The position numbers were made by a program, and so were the translations under genes. Source: Hemerocallis citrina (Eukaryota; Streptophyta; Magnoliopsida; Asparagales; Asphodelaceae). From it: DNA of 64,000 nt. Shown piece by piece: positions 60,200-64,000 of the stretch. The notes beneath the pieces were generated by a model. The model did not search any database. It had not been told where the DNA came from and saw only the letters and a program-made list of their open reading frames with translations. The stretch lies in contig CM030358.1 of assembly GCA_017893485.1 (NCBI GenBank), forward strand, positions 150,053,368-150,117,367. Reading direction: 5' to 3'. Position 1 is the stretch's first letter; every line of letters starts with the position of its first letter.

Positions 60200-61370
60200 G
60201 CACAAAGTATCAGGGTCCGATCCGAACGGCTCACCTTAATTGAGAACGTGCTCTTGAAGCGCTCCTACACCAAGTTTGATGGTAGACCCTATCTCCGCTG
60301 CTTAACACCGGACGAGGCTAAGTATGCCCTGGAGGAACTGCACGAAGGGATTAGGGGATGTCATATGGGTATCAGGTCGCTGACCCAAAAAGCCCTAAAC
60401 CACAGCTACTACTGGCGAACTATGCTGTAAGATGCTAAAGACGTCATCCGAAGCTGCGGCCCTTGCCAAAGGTTCTCTCCCGTTAAACATTCGCCCCAAG
60501 CCGAGCTGAAGTCGCCAGTCCTACTCCTTTCGCTATGTAGGGGATGGACCTAGTTGGCCCCTTCTCACAGGCCACCGGCCAAAGGCAATTTCTCATTGTG
60601 GCTGTCGACTACTTCACCAAGTGGGTCGAGGCGGAATCCCTGGCTACAATCACCGAACATCATGCTTAACAATTCTTCTGGAAATACATAGTCTTTCCGT
60701 TTAGGATCCCATGTGTGTTATTCACTGATAACGGAACTCAGTTCGTTGGCAGGAATTTTCAAATATTTTGTGAAGATCTCGGCATTCAGCAGTGCTTCTC
60801 GTCAATCTTTCACCCCTAATCGAACCGCCAAGCCGAAAACTCCAACCATCAAATTCTCGAAGGTCTCAAAAAATGGCTGGACCAATCGCTAAAGGTATGG
60901 GTCGAGGAATTGCCAAGCGTCCTATGGTCACATCGGACTACTAAACGAATTCCGACTGGCGAGTCCCCTTTCAATCTGGTATATGGGACCGAGGCAGTTA
61001 TCCTTCTGGAGTTCGGCTTACCATCGCCGAGGTACATGGGCTTCAACGAAGAATCAAACTCGAGCAACCTCAGGGCGAACATGGACCTTATTGACGAGGT
61101 ACGGGAAAGATCCTACATCCGACGGGCAATATATTAGCAACGGGTCGAGAGGCTCCACAACAAGAAGGTCCGCCCAACCAACATCAAGGAAGGGGACCTC
61201 GTGCTCCAAAATCTTGTAATCTCCCCCCGTAGCCAGAGGCAAGCTCGCCCCCAATTGGGAGGGCCCGTATAAAGTCTTCCAAGTGGTATGTCCCGGTACG
61301 TACCACCTCAAAGACCTGGGGGGCAGGATGGTGAAGAGTCCCTGGAATACGGAGCACCTCATCAAGTTTT
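60200..61370 (+). pseudogene. Integrase of Tat copy 2
   Basis: It has a zinc-binding domain (LHEGIRGCHMGIRSLTQKAL; CGPCQRFS), then the core VDYFTKWVEAE (60605), TDNGTQFVG (60725) and NRQAENSNHQILEGLKKWL (60823). The D-D-E residues are retained. Stops at 60428, 60667, 60817 and 61135 and a frameshift near 60530 break it. The end (GPYKVFQVV; WNTEHLIKF) is at about 61260-61370. Confidence 0.87.
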
Positions 61371-61509
61371 AGGAGGGTAAGTAAGGGAGAGTCCACTATC
61401 GTAGGCTATTGTAAGCGCTACATGCATACTATCTTTTATTGAAACAAATGTTATAAAGACTCGAAATTTTTGTCTAAACGAATCGAAAATGCCCCTTTCT
61501 CATCCTCTA

Positions 61510-61995
61510 ACAGTCCCAACCTTTGGCTCGGATTCAGGTCGCTAACGTCCTTGCTGCTCGGCATGGACTTCGAGCACCTACGAAGAATTCTCCAATTCCC
61601 CCAGTCCCAGCCTTTGGCTCGGATTCCGGTCGCTAACATCCTCGCCGCTCGGCATGGACTTCGAGTACCTACAGGGAAATCTCCAATTCCCCCAATCCAG
61701 CCTTTGGCTCGGATTTCGGTCACTAACGTCCTCGCCGCTCGGCATGGACTTCGAGCACCCATGGGGAATTCTCCAATTTTGCCAATCCCAGCCTTCGGCT
61801 CAAATTCCGGTCGCTAATGGGGAATTCTCCAATTCCCCCAATCCCAGCCTTTGGCTCGGATTCCGGTCGCTAACATCCTTGCCACTCGGCAGGGACTTCG
61901 AGCACCGAGGGGGAATTCTCCAATTCCACCCAATCCCAGCCTTCGGCTCAGATTTCGGTCGCCAACGTCCTCGCCGCTCGACATGGACTTCCAGC
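61510..61995 (+). repeat. 90-91-bp tandem repeat in 3' region of Tat copy 2
   Basis: Six units share CCTTTGGCTCGGATTCCGGT, a GCTAACGTCCTCGCCGCTCG block and GGCATGGACTTCGAGCACC, ending AATTCTCCAATTCCCC. Unit starts are at about 61520, 61611, 61701, 61792, 61850 and 61941. One unit is shortened to about 58 bp. Confidence 0.92.
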
Positions 61996-62114
61996 ACTAC
62001 ATGGGCTTTCTTCAAACCATGAGGTTCAAGGCCCCTGGTTCAGACTTTAGCTTAGCGCTTACCCAAAGATTCCACTTAGATCTATGGCCCCCGAGTCTCG
62101 GACCTCGAAGTCCA

Positions 62115-62350
62115 CTACAACTAGTGATAAAACAACATTCACCGCTGTTACCCCTAACTGTCAGAGGAAGATAGGAGAGTCACTGGTCGCAGGGCTCGCG
62201 AACCAAAGATTAATTCAAGGCACTCACCTCCGGCAAGGGCCCCAAGTCCCCATATTCCGAAGCTGACCCACCTCTCACCTGCTGACAACTAGGGGTAAGA
62301 CAGCATTCACTGCTGTTACCCCTAACTGTCAGAGGATGACAGGAGGGCCA
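62115..62350 (+). repeat. Two ~60-bp direct repeats downstream of the tandem array
   Basis: GCTGTTACCCCTAACTGTCA and flanking AACATTCAC/GCATTCACT blocks occur at about 62120-62175 and 62285-62345. The stretch 62350-62660 holds no recognised gene. Confidence 0.6.
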
Positions 62351-62663
62351 CCAGAAGTGAGAACTCACGATGAAGTGGGGAATAATCTGATGAAGGGGTA
62401 GGGTTTATATAGCCCTCAAGGGATGTGCATTTATGATATGGGAAGTCGAAACGTCTAAACAGCCATTAATGTCCTTGGAAGACGAAACACCCTCCATTGC
62501 CAAGCTTTCAGGATCCCTCACTCGTTATCACCCATTGGCTTGATTACCTGCCCTCGGAGATCGGAATTAGTCACAAGACTTAACAGTCAAAGCAGGATGA
62601 TCGTCTTCTCATTATTATTTCATCGTTACAAAGGAAAACTTTATTACATAGGTAAAACTCAGC

Positions 62664-63215
62664 CTAGGGCTCCTGTATCGGAGCCACTGGATTGATACAG
62701 GCCGACCGAGTAGGTTCCTTCGTCGGATTGCCCGGTGTTGCCAAGCTGGATACACTGGCGACCGAACTCTGCGCATCACAGTGCCTCGCCGACCCGATCC
62801 TAGGGGTCGGCAACGAAGCACCAACAGAAAGGTGAGCACCAGTAAAGGAAAAGGACCAGGACCCAGATATTCCGAGCATTATCTTGTATCGTTGTACCTC
62901 CAACTCATTCTCCACAATAACCTCACGAAGAAAAGACTCAGATGACGGCCGCTGGGTGGAGGAACTAGCCATCGAAAATGGAGCACCAGTCGGGTCCAAA
63001 TTACGGTCGAATATCAGCTTCTTAAACTGAGCCAACTCCAGGCTGAGTCCCTTGGACTTGTCCATAAAGTATTGAACGGCTGCCTCTCGGTCGTAAGCCT
63101 TCTTACGGTACCGATTCAAAGCAAACTCCAGGGCCGAGATCTTACCCCTCAGGCGGATCATCTCCACACCACCGAGGTCGGCCCTCGGAGTCGCACCTAT
63201 CTGACAGACAAACAA
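62664..63215 (-). CDS. Antisense ORF 2 of Tat copy 2 (coiled-coil-like, 183 aa)
   Basis: An intact 183-codon ORF on the opposite strand to pol. The first ~100 residues are helical and charged (LRGKISALEFALNRYRKK; KSKGLSLELAQFKKLI). The C-terminal half is Ser/Pro/Thr-rich. It lies between pol and the 3' LTR, the usual place for antisense ORFs in Tat elements. I do not recognise a catalytic domain. Real translation is uncertain. Confidence 0.5.
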   Translation of the reverse strand: MFVCQIGATPRADLGGVEMIRLRGKISALEFALNRYRKKAYDREAAVQYFMDKSKGLSLELAQFKKLIFDRNLDPTGAPFSMASSSTQRPSSESFLREVIVENELEVQRYKIMLGISGSWSFSFTGAHLSVGASLPTPRIGSARHCDAQSSVASVSSLATPGNPTKEPTRSACINPVAPIQEP

Positions 63216-63440
63216 AGAAACATCACTCCGAGCCGCGACACTTGGCTTAAAAATCAGGCCAAAATCCGAAATTTACTCAAGTAAAGAGGTTCGGCCAAAC
63301 CACTTTTCATTACTCAAAAAGCAAGTACAAAAGATGCGGTGGCCAGTCCGTGTTCGGTTATTACAAAAAAAAAGAGAAGGAAATGCAAACAAAAGTAAAG
63401 GGAAGAATGGAAAAAGAGAAGGAAATGCAACCTTCCCATA

Positions 63441-64000
63441 CTACTGCTGTCCTACCTCTTCCTCGGCCTACTGCTCGGGGTTGAGCTGGTCCTCGGCGAT
63501 GTCACCACCACCGCCCCCGGGAGTCAACGGGTACTCAGGCACCACCATGTCGTAGTGGAAGCCGCTCAGGTCCTACTCCGGATGGTAGTGCTGAACATGC
63601 CAGATCGCCCTGGCATAGACTACGTCCTGAGCCTCAATGACCTTGTCCATCCCGGCCATCCTCATCTCCTCTGCTCGCTCGTCGTCCTCCTACCTCAGAT
63701 CGGCCATCTTCCTCATGTAGGCGTCCTCCTGATTCGCTAAATCGGCCCGGAGAGCCTGGATTTGGCCCTCGAGGTCCGTCTTCTCCAGCTTGAGGTTTTT
63801 CGCCTCCAGCTCCCAGTGCTGGGTGTTCCGGACTTTGTTGGCCAGCTTGCGCCGCTGCAGCTCCATCAGCTGAGCGCTTTCCACACAGGCCTAAAGCCGA
63901 GGAAAACAGACTTTGAAAATGTGAAAATAGTGAAAACAACCAACTATCATTTTGCCTGCACGCTCGCCAGAGCCCACTTCATATGGGAGGACTCGACGGT
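63441..64000 (-). pseudogene. Antisense ORF 1 of Tat copy 2 (coiled coil, spliced), cut by window edge
   Basis: A frame from 63890 down to TAG at 63441 encodes a coiled coil (MELQRRKLANKV; LEAKNLKLEKTDLEGQIQAL), then a VIEAQDVVYARAIWHV block and an acidic tail. Upstream, 63956-64000 (SSHMKWALASVQ) joins in phase if a 65-bp GC-AG intron (63891-63955) is removed. In-frame stops at 63690, 63573 and 63468 disrupt it. Tat elements such as maize Grande1 are known to carry an antisense gene here. Confidence 0.55.

Larger units (their letters stand above)
33995..64000 (+). mobile_element. Ty3/gypsy Tat-lineage retrotransposon, copy 2, split by three insertions
   Basis: Coding order is preserved across four segments: 33995-35746, 38982-39448, 49742-51075 and 59662-64000. 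At each junction the broken reading frame resumes after the insertion and its 5-bp duplication. Without the insertions about 7.9 kb is visible. The right end, including the 3' LTR, lies outside the window. It has the dual RNase H arrangement of Tat elements and is the same family as copy 1. Many stops and shifts disable it. Confidence 0.93.

Noticed and set aside
62084..62266. Short ORFs overlapping 62084-62266
   Set aside because: Chance frames over a direct repeat in the Tat 3' region.

Overview
This window is plant nuclear intergenic DNA built almost entirely from transposable elements, many nested inside one another. The evidence is two Tat-lineage Ty3/gypsy elements with a second (archaeal-type) RNase H, a Ty1/copia element, two Mutator-like elements (MULEs), hAT elements, a CACTA terminus, tRNA-iMet-type primer sites (TGGTATCAGAGC) and plant-only protein families (plant mobile domain, FAR1-type transposase). 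I see no complete ordinary host gene and cannot fix the species beyond flowering plant. Nearly every coding region is broken by stops or frameshifts.

Layout. (1) 1-6672: decayed Tat element with gag, protease, RT, RNase H, second RNase H and integrase in order, then a ~66-bp tandem repeat. (2) 6809-19481: a 12.7-kb MULE with ~526-bp terminal inverted repeats between (TA)n tracts. It carries a plant-mobile-domain gene (+, 8380-10534) and a FAR1/MURA-type transposase gene (-, 18056-15798), which converge on 5.3 kb of non-coding DNA. That interval holds two arrays of 128/129-bp units, each unit encoding two hairpins, on either side of TTAGGG-like tracts and a CACATGT-rich block. (3) 19560-20640: LTR remnants. 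(4) 20650-28175: a Ty1/copia element with 785-bp LTRs and duplicated target CAGAA. (5) 28181-33990: small elements, including a 803-bp MULE-like element (9-bp target duplication) with its own hairpin repeats, a 568-bp TRIM (target GTAAA), a CACTA end and a 966-bp hAT-like element. (6) 33995-64000: a second Tat element split by three LTR insertions, each with its own 5-bp duplication: a solo LTR (35747-38981, TCGAG), a 10.3-kb element without pol (39449-49741, ATGCA) and a solo LTR (51076-59661, CGTCT). The last holds another solo LTR (53141-58376, TTAAT), which holds a hAT element (53841-54939): four nesting levels. Past the Tat integrase come a 90-91-bp tandem repeat and antisense ORFs that run to the window edge.

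The most distinctive object is the large MULE. It pairs a transposase with a plant-mobile-domain protein, has the same palindromic module upstream of both genes, and repeats a GGCCGTTG...CAACGGCC hairpin in its TIRs and in both internal arrays. Both genes now carry in-frame stops (two in the PMD gene, one in the transposase), so this copy looks recently disabled. All statements come from reading the sequence; no similarity search was run.
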